From Branchinecta lynchi (lineage: Eukaryota; Arthropoda; Branchiopoda; Anostraca; Branchinectidae), in assembly GCA_023053575.1 (NCBI GenBank), contig JAKZAP010000001.1, positions 15,516,849 through 15,580,848 of the forward strand: a DNA stretch of 64,000 bases, given 5' to 3'. Positions 38,270 through 46,703 of the stretch are shown one piece after another. The translations under genes were made by a program, and so were the position numbers. The stretch's first letter is position 1. The number at the start of each line of letters is the position of its first letter. The notes beneath the pieces were generated by a model, which did not search any database, was not told the origin of the DNA, and saw only the letters and a list, made by a program, of their open reading frames with translations.

Positions 38270-39543
38270 CTATTTCAAACCTTGACCCCGGTTATGCTCT
38301 AGGCTACCAAGCTTAATCATGAACTTTGTGTGTTTCTGCTTCAGGATTTCAACCGGATTTTTCATATTATAATCTTTCATCATCAAAGAAGAAGATTCAA
38401 ATTTCGAGAAACGACATAAGAATTTCCCAAATTTAAAAAAAGTTGTTTTCAGGGACGTTAAATTACCTTTAGAAAAATATGGCAAAAAAGGAGAACCCAG
38501 TAAAACATGTGATAAAACTACACAATTAAAAATCTTTACCAGTCGCTTTTTAGACAGATAATCTCTTAGGCAAACAATACCACCAAAACTTCTCGCAATT
38601 CTTTTTTCTAGATCAGCTATTATCAAAGAACGAGTTAGTACCATTTGCGAACTAATAGGCAAACCTAAGTATTTTAGAGAAAAAAACTGGTTTCAAAATA
38701 AAATCATCAATCTTAATAAAAATAGACTACACTAAATCAGAAAAATTTATACTCAAAACAAGAAGCTGGCATTTATGCGGAGACAAAAGCAATCCGTGGG
38801 TTTTAAAGGACACCTGAATGAAGAGTACCAAGTATCATCCCTATCTGTATGACGTCCGTTAACATTGCCTGCAGAAAACACAATCCAAATACGAAATACC
38901 GTTTCCAAGCTATGAATTTTGCTCCACTTTGCATCTGTCCTTATTCCATTCCAGTACCGAGCAATTTTAGAAATGAACAAATGTCTCCAATCAACCCTTC
39001 TTCTGGAATATTTTTTAACTAGATAAGCCCAAACGTATATCTAGTAGAAATTCCAATACGATCCGGCCAGCGCTGTACAAGATTTGAATGAATTGCGCTT
39101 TTTGATTTGGAGTCTGCATGTACAAACCTCCGAAACAACCATCCCTATTTTGAAAACGTTACGCTCAGGAGAAGAATGCTCTCCGTGTCCATATCTGTAA
39201 ATGCATTCTCCATGGTGTATTCAAGTATGGTTTCATTGTTCAGGTGTCCTTTAAAAACTTGGCAAACATAATCAACATTAATTTGAAGGGATTTCAAAGA
39301 CCGGCTTCTTAAAAGAATATCATCAGCATAAGCAACCCATGACAGAAACGATCTAGAATTAAAAAGAAAAGAAATAGGGATATTATATAAACATGCAGCT
39401 AAAGTAAAAATCGTCGGTGACAGAATTCCACCTTGCCACAGACCCCTATTTAAAACAACATTAAAATCAGAAAATTCTCCTTTCCATGCAACTCGGAAAA
39501 TGTTTCCATGCAAACAAGAAAAATCAATACCAAATGATTTCAA
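38270..39543 (-). pseudogene. LINE fragment 3: reverse transcriptase ORF, several frameshifts
   Basis: Read on the minus strand, 39543-39145 encodes the reverse-transcriptase palm with GLWQGGILSPTIF (motif 4/B-like) and AYADDI (catalytic YADD-type box). Next, around 38830-38740, another frame gives a GLLLSP-K pattern typical of the motif after YADD. Then 38662-38270 gives the connection region with TTFFKFGKFL. These pieces occur in correct order but in different frames with stops between, so the gene is dead. It shares its C-terminal pattern with the fragment at 9142-9365. The LINE clade cannot be fixed from this. Confidence 0.65.
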
Positions 39544-39890
39544 TAAATTCTCTCACAAAGTTCGTGATAACTACCGAATACTGGCAATTATACTGAATCC
39601 CGATGATTATATCGAAGAGATTTGTACCGATAGCCTATTTAGGAATCTGTATAACCACCGAATTTCCGTAAATCGAATACTTCTGCTATCGAAAAAATAC
39701 CGAACAATTTTAGTCAAATTTTTGGCCTTCGACCCAAACTTTTACCGAATCTCAGACAGGTGGGGGGGGGGGGGGGGTCGCTGCACCCCCCTCCTTGCGA
39801 CGCCCCTGCCTGTAAGAACAGTGATAAATAAGCTGATCCAACGACCAGAAAAAGGCAGTGTGCCCCGAAAGAAATTCTTGAAGCTTGAAG
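39544..39890. other. Left flank of the Polinton
   Basis: It includes a G17 run (about 39762-39778) and GCGACGCCCCTGCCTG, which looks like one end of a CAGGGGCGT hAT-like element; a similar end lies at about 56325. No gene is seen. Confidence 0.4.
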
Positions 39891-39896
39891 GCCATG
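39891..39896. repeat. Polinton target-site duplication, left
   Basis: GCCATG directly precedes the 5'-AGTAGT terminus and is repeated at 53665-53670. Six base pairs is the duplication length known for Polintons. Confidence 0.9.
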
Positions 39897-40506
39897 AGTA
39901 GTATAATAGTAGGCTCCCACTCCACCCTCCCCCCAATTTCAAAACCCCATTTTAACATCAATTTCTTAAATTTTAACATCCTTTTTACCAAATTATCCCC
40001 CTTTTTAAGAACATTTTTATTTTCTTACTTCCAAAATAAAGGATACAAGAAATGAGAATATTACCCTTTACTACATATAAAATACTACAATATACACTAC
40101 TTCTTTTTATTCAAATATTACTGAGTAAACAGTTCTAAATCCACATATGTTTCTTTGCTTTTGTTTTCGCGTACAATCGGTTGCAAAACCAGATTTTTCT
40201 TTAAAAGTAATTCGTTAGCAATGGCATTATATTTCTGTGTTATAAACAAATCACAGGGTTTGTCATTATGATTAATGACGACAACCAACTTATCACCATA
40301 TTTTGTCTTAGCGATTCTCATTTTAACGATAGCATATTTCAGTCCTAGAACTAGTTCTTCTTTCCTGATTGTCTCATTGTATTTATTCATTCTGATTGTA
40401 TTCAAGACTTCCTTTGTGGACTCCATTTATTAGGGGATGATTTTATTAAATAAAAATCCAGACTCACAAACTCACATACATATTTTTATTGATAATATCT
40501 AATGTA
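39897..40506 (+). repeat. Polinton left terminal inverted repeat
   Basis: It begins AGTAGTATAATAGTAGG and runs inward to AATGTA at 40506. It contains one copy of the 102-aa gene and the last 14 codons of the major capsid gene. Against the right TIR, roughly 190 bp outside the ORF (about 39910-40100) are identical, while the outermost 16 bases and a poly-A stretch next to the ORF differ. Confidence 0.93.
40118..40426 (-). CDS. TIR-encoded 102-aa protein, left copy
   Basis: I do not recognise a named family with certainty. The protein is compact and mixed-charge, with a stretch LKYAIVKMRIAKTKYGDKLV (residues about 28-47), then a segment ending DLFITQKYNAIANELL. The alternating pattern and the 'K-T-K-Y-G' turn look like a small beta-barrel. 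Short proteins of this look recur in virus-like elements and might bind single-stranded DNA, but that is inference. The start ATG lies in CTAATAAATG. It points outward toward the element end, downstream of the major capsid gene. An almost identical copy, with three amino-acid differences, is encoded at 53111-53419. Confidence 0.75.
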   Translation of the reverse strand: MESTKEVLNTIRMNKYNETIRKEELVLGLKYAIVKMRIAKTKYGDKLVVVINHNDKPCDLFITQKYNAIANELLLKKNLVLQPIVRENKSKETYVDLELFTQ

Positions 40507-41796
40507 GCTTTTCTTTCATAATATATAACACAGTAAACATTATATGGTACGGGTTGATTATCGTTCAACGTTAAACTTATTTCAATATCAGCAGTTGTTC
40601 CATTATAAATATTTGACTCGTGTTTGGTAAAATCGAAACAGAATAGTGGATATACTTCTTTAAATTCTTCTATACTAACAACACTACCAGTATCAAATGC
40701 TAATTGTTTATAACCCAAATGTATGAACCTATTGTAAAGATTTGAGTATTTACATTTATCATCGCTAAAATCACATTGGTTCTTCAGGATATTTATCCCC
40801 ATTAATTCTAAGTTCTATGTCTGTTAAATTCATATGATCAAACACCATATTATTCATTAATTGATTGTTATGCTTTTCATTTTTCTGTAGCATCACAACT
40901 ACTTTTGTTGGATTGTTTCTCTCAGAAATAACTTTCCAAGTGTGCTCCTTATTCTGACTAACATCGCTTTTATAAGTATTACATGCTTCCCACATCAGAT
41001 TATGCTTTTTATCCTTAGCAAGACCCTTTTCTAAGTTACTCATCATTTCAATACTAGGAGCTACAATAGGGATCTTCCAGGATAAATACTCGATGACTAC
41101 TTTGAAATTAGTATTTCCATTTCTTATAATCATGTTGTTATCATCATTTCTTCTTAGAAATATTTTATGCGATGCACCTCTGAAGAATCGTTTGTTTCCT
41201 TTCAAAAATCCAAACAATTCTGATAATGGTAAATACATATTTACTAATTTACTGCTCTTTGTTCTGTTATATCTTTTTTCAAATCCTTTATTATAATTAT
41301 CATTATTGGTCAACCTGACTGTTCCAGCCCCTGCAGTAAACGAAGCAATTACAGGATTGATTTCTTTCCCTTGATTATAATCTTTATACCAGAAATGATT
41401 TCTTGCAGCACTTCTAGAATAATCATCAGAGTATTCAATCAACTTTGTAACGGTAGTTGTAATACCAACATGATTAATTTTTTCAACCGATTCATCGTTT
41501 ATTACATACTCAGCGGTACTGAATAAATTAAATCCATTATTCGTTAAAGTAGCAACATCGGTTGCAGCTATAGGAGTCCCATCTTCGTTTACTATTCTTA
41601 CACTGACATCAAGATAACTTTCACTTGGATAAAACCAAGAATCTAATTTCTTTGTTATGAATTCAAACTCTGATTTATTAGATACATTCACATCTGTTTC
41701 TCGAATTTCTTTAAATTCATATTTAACCACTGTATCATCCACAAGCGGGTCATCAAAAATGTTCCATTGCGGACTGATAACTTTATTTACTGCCAT
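40464..41796 (-). pseudogene. Major capsid protein (double jelly-roll), frameshifted
   Basis: The first frame (341 codons, 41796 to 40771) has the features of Polinton major capsid proteins: an N-terminal FDDPLVDD segment, LDSWFYPSESYLDVSVRIVN (first strands of the N-terminal barrel), DNYNKGFEKRYNR, LPLSELFGFL and KIFLRRN at residues about 160-220. It ends with IELRINGDKYP near residue 333. The rest of the C-terminal barrel (IEEFKEVYPLFCFDF and the final strands) continues in another frame to 40464. One small indel between about 40770 and 40800 therefore splits the gene. Its last codons lie inside the TIR. The start is CCTATATAAATG. The intact protein would be about 440 residues and build the icosahedral shell. 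Confidence 0.85.
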
Positions 41797-41826
41797 TTAT
41801 ATAGGAAAGAAATTATTAAATAAAAC

Positions 41827-42183
41827 TTATTTCAGAATCTTTAATCCATTTCCAGTCATTAACGTTTTGATCAAGTCCTGACTTCTTTGATTTAAAATCC
41901 TTTTATTTGTACCGATAAGATCCTTCATCGATTTTTTGTTTCCAATTACATCAATGAGTTCCTTCTTGTTTACATCGATCAGATCTTTCCCATATTCTAT
42001 TGCTCTGTTTTTCAACAACTCAAATCTCGGTTTAATAATATTATTATACATTGACATAGCCCCATCTTTTATTTGTTTTGCTGACGTTTGAAATAACTGG
42101 GAATTAACAATGTTTTTGAATACACTACCGATTCCACTTCCATACTGCTTTTTATAAGGTAATCGCTTATTATTAATCAACAT
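41827..42183 (-). CDS. pVI-like minor virion protein, 118 aa
   Basis: It is a short, basic, mostly helical protein placed between the two capsid genes. A glycine-rich N-terminus (QYGSGIGSVFKNIV, residues 13-26) leads into amphipathic helix. The C-terminus ends MTGNGLKILK. Both QYGSG (13-17) and MTGNG (109-113) fit the adenovirus protease consensus (M/I/L/N/Q)-x-G-x|G, so the element's own protease could trim both ends, as happens to adenovirus pVI. In adenoviruses pVI lies under the shell and its amphipathic helix disrupts endosomal membranes; transfer of that role here is inference from position, size and cleavage sites. The start is ACCTATAAATG. The frame is intact. Confidence 0.65.
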   Translation of the reverse strand: MLINNKRLPYKKQYGSGIGSVFKNIVNSQLFQTSAKQIKDGAMSMYNNIIKPRFELLKNRAIEYGKDLIDVNKKELIDVIGNKKSMKDLIGTNKRILNQRSQDLIKTLMTGNGLKILK

Positions 42184-42211
42184 TTATAGGTAAATAATTT
42201 TATTTCACTAA

Positions 42212-42929
42212 TCAATAAGCTTTTCTTAAATGCAGCACGTATCCAACGTTATCACCATTCAAATCGATAGGTCTTCCCAACTGATCAGTAATTGTCATTC
42301 TCAAGGAGTAAATAAAGTCTTTTGTATTAATAGGAAGGTAGATTAATTGTCTAGGATACTCAACAATTTGACAACCCGGTTCTGTATTAGGAACAAATGT
42401 CCAAATGACATCTGATTTACTTTTGTTTACGATAGAAGTGTTTACGAGAGAGCAGTGAATTTGAATTTTATCAACGCTTCTTGTTATATTCGGAAGCTTT
42501 GTACCTTCATTGATTTTCTTAGATATTTCACTATCCTTCTCAAATCCTAAAATCTGACACAAGTCACTATTAAATCTAAACACATATTTTTCTTGTAATA
42601 GTATGACAAATCTCATAGATGCTGGATTGGATGAAATTACAATAGGACATTTATCTTTTGGGGTATCAAAATACTGACACAAAAAATAATTCAAACAATC
42701 ATCGTTATACATCCCATTAGGAATAGTAACATTCATCCACCCCCCCCTCTTCATCTTTCCTGTATTGAAATGTATTATTTCCAAATTTATCACTTATATT
42801 ATGCCATGAATACCACAAAGTACACTGATTCAAACCTATTTCATAATCCCAATTACGATTCAATTCGATTGGTTGACTAAATGTTATATCAATGATACTT
42901 TCATTACCTTCAATGTTTAACAACACCAT
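42212..42929 (-). pseudogene. Minor capsid (penton-like, single jelly-roll) protein, frameshifted
   Basis: The start is TCTAATAAATG at 42929. The first frame gives MVLLNIEGNESIIDITFSQP and WDYEIGLNQCTLWYSWHNI, then shifts at a G8 run on the coding strand (C8 at 42740-42747). The next frame continues with VTIPNGMYNDDCLNYFL, LCQILGF, VDKIQIHCSLV and a C-terminus IYSLRMTITDQLGRPIDLNG to 42212. This order (YEIGL, IP-G-Y, LGF, I-x-CSL, MTI-D-G) is that of Polinton minor capsid proteins that form the pentameric vertices. Without the homopolymer indel the gene would be about 238 codons. The break could be a real mutation or a sequencing error in the homopolymer. Confidence 0.8.
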
Positions 42930-42932
42930 TTA

Positions 42933-43760
42933 TTAGAAATATTTTGTATATATTGAATTGTAATATCTCTTTGTAAGAAATTTATTTCGCATTAACGAAT
43001 CCAAAATATCAATAGCTTCATTTCTCACCTCATCAGATGTATTTCCGTTTACTCTGCTACCTATCAAAGTGTATAATTTTGAAATCATTTCATCACAATT
43101 CATAAATATTCCAGTTCCTTGTTGTTTGATAAAGGGTCTACTAGATTGAATTTTTTTTAATCTATCCTTATAGTCTTGTATAAATAAAATAATTTTATCA
43201 TACTTATTCGAATTACTTTTACTTTTCAAACCACCATAACTTTGACTTATAGGTGTTAATTCAGCCAAAGCATCTTCTATATTCTCTGGGTTATCAAAAT
43301 AAAAATGAGGCATCTCAAAATATTCTCCTTCATATCTTGTATGATTATCTCTATATTTCACATTAAGTGCTTTTAATAAATCTTTATCAACACGTTGATT
43401 CATATCAACAATTATATTTGTTGGTAAATCTGGAGATGCTTCTAAAGCGGTTGACTGCATTTCTACCTCTGAAACTGGAAGCTGATATGGTTGATTCGTT
43501 TCACCTATCTGGAGAAGCCTTGTTCTTGAACTATCATCACCTTCCTGTAGTTTATTTATGATCATTTCAGTGTTTTCTTGTAATTTTTTGATGGTATCTT
43601 TAGTGTTTTCTTTTTGTGCTATAATAACTGGAGCGTTTAATTCTGAAGCATATTCCCGAAATCCTGCCTTCTCCATCTCATTTTGTTGAACCTTGCTTCT
43701 CTGAATTTCTCTGTTCTTCACTCTATCCGATAACATATCACTCAAGCGTCTTGAATCCAT
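42933..43760 (-). CDS. Conserved Polinton protein, 275 aa, unknown role
   Basis: It starts at TATATAAATG. Residues 1-85 are charged and heptad-like (coiled coil: RLSDMLSDRVKNREIQRSKV and KKLQENTEMIINKL). The middle is low complexity. Residues about 120-200 carry KALNVKYRDNHTRYEGEYFE and a segment ending YDKIILFIQDY. Residues about 215-275 carry GTGIFMNCDEMISKLYTLIG and KRYYNSIYTKYF. Proteins of this layout sit between the integrase and capsid genes in other Polintons; no enzymatic motif is visible. Its place in the capsid gene block suggests a structural or assembly role. It ends only four bases before the minor capsid start codon, so the two genes are tightly packed. Confidence 0.6.
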   Translation of the reverse strand: MDSRRLSDMLSDRVKNREIQRSKVQQNEMEKAGFREYASELNAPVIIAQKENTKDTIKKLQENTEMIINKLQEGDDSSRTRLLQIGETNQPYQLPVSEVEMQSTALEASPDLPTNIIVDMNQRVDKDLLKALNVKYRDNHTRYEGEYFEMPHFYFDNPENIEDALAELTPISQSYGGLKSKSNSNKYDKIILFIQDYKDRLKKIQSSRPFIKQQGTGIFMNCDEMISKLYTLIGSRVNGNTSDEVRNEAIDILDSLMRNKFLTKRYYNSIYTKYF

Positions 43761-43776
43761 TTATATACAAGTAATT

Positions 43777-44763
43777 TTATTTCATAATAAATTTTGAAAG
43801 TTCTTTTTCATAAAACCCTCCTTGAATTAATTCCCCACTTTTGTCAGATATTTCATAAGTAATGGGAATGGTAGGTCTGATGGTTGCTATCTGAAATACT
43901 TCATCCGTATAATTAGGTAAATATCCTTTATCAAAAACACTTTTTTCATTTTTAATTCTGACTAAATCCCCTACTTTGACTTTGTGACTCTGTGAGTTTC
44001 CTGTGATTTTGTAGTCATCTACTGGAGGAAACAAAGCATTGTAAACCTTTTTCTGATTTACCTTTTTACTAGCATCAACTGGTTTCATTTGTATTGAACG
44101 GTGGTACGAGTTATTATAATTACTCACAAATAAAGGTAAAATATCAATCCAATTAGTAGTGCTATTGTGAGTGAAATATTTCCATAACTTTTCTTTTAGC
44201 GTTCTCTTGAATCGTTCTACAATTTGCGCTTTCAATTCGCTTTCAGATGCAAACCAGTGTATACCGTTATTTTTCAAAAAAGTTTGAACATTTCTCATCA
44301 CAAATTCTTTACCTTTATCAGTTTGTAGTTTCTTAGGAATTCTTTCTTTAAATATAACACTGAATGCTTTTATTATTTCAGCACCCGTTTTGTCTTTCAG
44401 AGCGATACGCCAAGCATATTTACTAAAGCAATCAATAACAGTTAAAATGTAATTTGTTTTATTATTTTCTTTTTTATATTTCTGCATGTCAACTAAATCA
44501 GCTTGCCATTGCTCATCAACATAGTGAACATACACTCGCCTCCTTTCAAAGTTATGATAGGAAGGTTTGTGTAACGTATACACATTCTCATTTTGCAACA
44601 CATTTTTTATTTTATCCTTGGAAACCTTAACACCATTTTCTTTTAATTTTCTGTAAATATCATCCACACCTGAATAATTAGAATAATACGTCTTTAAAAT
44701 ATCTGTTTCTGCGTTGAGGTTTTTTTTAAAAAGCGATTTTTCATTGAACCACAGATAACGCAA
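43777..44763 (-). CDS. Retroviral-type integrase with C-terminal chromodomain-like region
   Basis: It inserts the element DNA into the host genome and generates the 6-bp duplication. An N-terminal helical region (YSGVDDIYRKLKENGVKV) is followed by an RNase-H-fold core. Catalytic residues are D89 (WQADLVDM), D149 (QTDKGKEF) and E183 (AQIVERFKRTL). The C-terminus KVGDLVRIKNEKSVFDKGYL ... GGFYEKELSK is the SH3/chromodomain-like segment of Polinton integrases. The frame opens at a TTG right after an in-frame stop (44764-44766), with no ATG or TAAATG. A T8 run at 44720-44727 separates it from the overlapping zinc-ribbon ORF. Either the natural start was lost, or the two ORFs were once one gene. 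The catalytic part is intact. Confidence 0.9.
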   Translation of the reverse strand: MRYLWFNEKSLFKKNLNAETDILKTYYSNYSGVDDIYRKLKENGVKVSKDKIKNVLQNENVYTLHKPSYHNFERRRVYVHYVDEQWQADLVDMQKYKKENNKTNYILTVIDCFSKYAWRIALKDKTGAEIIKAFSVIFKERIPKKLQTDKGKEFVMRNVQTFLKNNGIHWFASESELKAQIVERFKRTLKEKLWKYFTHNSTTNWIDILPLFVSNYNNSYHRSIQMKPVDASKKVNQKKVYNALFPPVDDYKITGNSQSHKVKVGDLVRIKNEKSVFDKGYLPNYTDEVFQIATIRPTIPITYEISDKSGELIQGGFYEKELSKFIMK

Positions 44764-44861
44764 TTACCTTTCAGCATTGGAACATTATTTTTTTGTGACA
44801 CTGCCTTAAACATTGATTCAGTGTCAGTGCTCTTTTTACATTTCATACAATAAATCTCCAT
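44694..44861 (-). CDS. Zinc-ribbon protein, 55 aa, overlapping the integrase
   Basis: The ATG at 44861 lies in a perfect TTTCTAATAAATG context. The protein begins MEIYCMKCKK and has a second knuckle CVICG: C5-x2-C8 and C34-x2-C37, a four-cysteine zinc ribbon with MLKG before the second pair. Short domains with this CxxC...M-x-x-G-x-CxxCG layout (DUF5679-like) occur in Polintons, adintoviruses and related DNA viruses, alone or at the N-terminus of larger proteins. Its end (after a lysine run encoded by A8) overlaps the integrase frame by about 70 bases. It may be a complete small gene, or the N-terminal zinc-binding part of the integrase, separated by a one-base indel in the A8 run. Confidence 0.6.
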   Translation of the reverse strand: MEIYCMKCKKSTDTESMFKAVSQKNNVPMLKGNCVICGSMKNRFLKKTSTQKQIF

Positions 44862-44892
44862 TTATTAGAAAACAATTTTCTTAAACGAAAAG

Positions 44893-45225
44893 CTACCAAC
44901 CCTTCATTTTCCGCTGGATGTATGAAATGTAGTGAAAACCACAGTTTAATTCATCTATATTTTGAACAGCAAGATTTTCATAAGCTATTTTTTTCTTTGA
45001 AGTTTTTAGATATTTAACTATTTCTGTTCCTGGAGGAATACCGAAAGAATCGAAAAATTCGATATAGGGGGATTCAGGTAGATTACAATAGGCAACCCAA
45101 TGTGTTCCAGGCATTCCACGTTTGTCATAGTTGATTACACCACACTCCGAATCGTTTATATGTTTGGGTAGCGTATCTAAAGAGAAAACACCTCGAAACT
45201 GTGGTATACTCCCTAATGCATCCAT
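44893..45225 (-). CDS. Adenain-like cysteine protease (capsid maturation)
   Basis: It belongs to the adenovirus protease/Ulp1 fold. The catalytic set is visible: H42 in GTHWVAY, an acid in IEFFDSFG (E56/D59), Q88 before the end, and C95 in NCGFHYISYI. The N-terminal IPQFRGVFSLDTLP is typical of Polinton proteases. The product should cleave capsid precursors at (M/I/L/N/Q)xGx|G sites; candidate substrates lie on both sides (pVI-like protein and the AT-hook protein). At 110 residues it is short but contains all catalytic parts. The ATG lacks the TAAATG motif, and the frame is open upstream into the end of the previous gene, so the true start or expression mode is uncertain. Confidence 0.88.
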   Translation of the reverse strand: MDALGSIPQFRGVFSLDTLPKHINDSECGVINYDKRGMPGTHWVAYCNLPESPYIEFFDSFGIPPGTEIVKYLKTSKKKIAYENLAVQNIDELNCGFHYISYIQRKMKGW

Positions 45226-45248
45226 AATATCAAAATTAGTTAGAGGTC

Positions 45249-45797
45249 CTACTTTACTTTTGCTTCTTTTTTGATGTCCCCGTTTTTTGGCTTCTTAGGT
45301 CTACCACGTACCCCATGACCGACAACTTTTTGCGTTCCAGGAAGTGTCAGCGCGCCACCTGTGGTATCCTCCTTCCTAGGTCTTCCACGTCCCATAACTT
45401 TTTGTGTTCCAGGAAGTGTAAGCGCCCCACCTGTGTTGGTTATGTTATCCACCAATTTCTTACCAGCGAATGTACCCAAAGCAGCAGCTCCGCTTGTTAA
45501 AGCTGCCTTACCAAGGGCTACAGCTAACGGTATTAAGAATGGAAGTAATCCTCCTTCTTGAATCGCTTCTCTCATCTGCTTGTATGATACATCTATGTCA
45601 CAACCCTTATTATTCATTTTACATGTTTCAATTTTATCAATTTGTCGTTTACTTAAAAGTAACTTTACTGGTTCTCGTTCATTTTGTCTACTGTGACTAA
45701 CACGTATCTGACATTTTTGTTTAGCACCAAAACATTTATTCAGCTTTCCTTTCTGAAGCTTTGATAAATAAACTGTATACTCAAATGTTTCAACCAT
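45249..45797 (-). CDS. Hydrophobic AT-hook virion protein, 182 aa
   Basis: Residues 1-78 are a basic, cysteine-containing domain ending KQMREAIQ. Residues 80-83 (QEGG|L) fit the protease consensus. Residues 84-112 form a long hydrophobic, glycine/alanine-rich segment (LLPFLIPLAVALGKAALTSG). The C-terminal part has two repeats of TGGALTLPGTQKV, each followed by an AT-hook core: GRGRPRK (136-142) and RGRPKK (164-169). AT-hooks bind the minor groove of AT-rich DNA, and the element is AT-rich. Polintons and adintoviruses have related hydrophobic pX-like virion proteins; the combination suggests a core protein that condenses DNA and contacts membrane or shell. The role is inference; motifs are seen directly. 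The start is TTCTAATAAATG. It lies immediately upstream of the protease. Confidence 0.7.
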   Translation of the reverse strand: MVETFEYTVYLSKLQKGKLNKCFGAKQKCQIRVSHSRQNEREPVKLLLSKRQIDKIETCKMNNKGCDIDVSYKQMREAIQEGGLLPFLIPLAVALGKAALTSGAAALGTFAGKKLVDNITNTGGALTLPGTQKVMGRGRPRKEDTTGGALTLPGTQKVVGHGVRGRPKKPKNGDIKKEAKVK

Positions 45798-45827
45798 TTA
45801 TTAGAAAATTAATTTATCATATAAATT

Positions 45828-45981
45828 TTATTTCTTTAGTTTAGTTTTCATGAAGTCTTCTGTTTTCCTAACAAAATCTTGATCAACAGGTTTTTGCTCT
45901 AAAAGCCTTTTTCGTCCCATTTTCGTCAGTAACTTTCGATTCGTTACTAACCTTTTTTCCAACACTACCAAATTTATTCAT
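45828..45981 (-). pseudogene. Tiny basic ORF, probably frameshifted
   Basis: The ATG at 45981 has the element's start motif (TCTATAATAAATG), which argues for a real gene. The first frame (MNKFGSVGKKVSNESKV...) stops after 32 codons. An overlapping frame reads a lysine-rich stretch with LLEQKPVDQDFVRKTEDFMK to a stop at 45828. One indel around 45910-45925 would join them into about 50 codons. Alternatively the second frame's own ATG (MGRKRLL) starts a 30-aa peptide. No family is recognised. Confidence 0.4.
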
Positions 45982-45997
45982 TTATTATAGAAATAAA

Positions 45998-46675
45998 TTA
46001 TCCGGTAAATTTTTCAAAGTTTTTCCTGTACTTCAGGGTTTTATCTTTTGTTTTTAAATCTATGAAGAAAAAACCGTAGCCCTTGGTTGCAGTCTCGAAT
46101 TGTTTGAGAAATTTTTCATTGTCTATACTGGATACATGGCTTTGTCTTATTAATTTTACTTCTTTTGGATTAGAACACTGAAAGAATGCAAAATAATTGC
46201 ACTGGAGCCTTACCACCTTTGGCGTTTTATGATAGCTTTGAGACAAGTAAATAATTGAGGCATTTTTCTTTCTTCCTCTTATGAATAAATCTTCTATTTT
46301 CTTCTGGTCTTTTTCAGTGACAAAATCGTCAAAGATAATCAAGTTTTGGTACTCAGGGTCTAAGTCGTCAACATCGACAATATCATCACGATTGTTACTT
46401 ACTGTTAAGACTTTCGATTTGCATTGTGACTCCAAAGTGGTTAAATTGGTTATAAGGTCTTGATATTTATCTTCTTCAAGATCTTTAGCATACAAGTATA
46501 TTCGGTTGAAACAAAGATATTCATAAATTAAATTCAAAAGAAGGTTAGTTTTCCCTGTTCCAGAACTACCACAAATTAAGAGTCTGAATGGCCACTGAGG
46601 TGCAAGGTCGTGCTTATTCTGATAAGTGTTCTTTTCGCTAAAATCATACACTTTGATTGGTGCCTTTTCATTCAT
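45998..46675 (-). CDS. FtsK/HerA-class packaging ATPase
   Basis: It is a 225-aa A32-like ATPase. Walker A is GSSGTGKT (residues 36-43) and Walker B is NLIIFDDF (about 111-118). A downstream ARGRK/SQ segment (FIRGRKKNASIIYLSQSYHK, about 128-147) matches the sensor region of this class. In viruses of this lineage it drives genome packaging into preformed capsids; in Polintons it is conserved with the capsid genes. The start is CCTAAATAAATG. It follows PolB across a 21-bp repeat array. The frame is intact. Confidence 0.92.
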   Translation of the reverse strand: MNEKAPIKVYDFSEKNTYQNKHDLAPQWPFRLLICGSSGTGKTNLLLNLIYEYLCFNRIYLYAKDLEEDKYQDLITNLTTLESQCKSKVLTVSNNRDDIVDVDDLDPEYQNLIIFDDFVTEKDQKKIEDLFIRGRKKNASIIYLSQSYHKTPKVVRLQCNYFAFFQCSNPKEVKLIRQSHVSSIDNEKFLKQFETATKGYGFFFIDLKTKDKTLKYRKNFEKFTG

Positions 46676-46703
46676 TTATTTAGGAAGAATTTTTCATTAT
46701 AAG

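Noticed and set aside
39714..39991. Proline-rich ORFs at the Polinton left edge.
   Set aside because: They come from translating the G17/C-run stretch and the TIR end; no domain or conservation.
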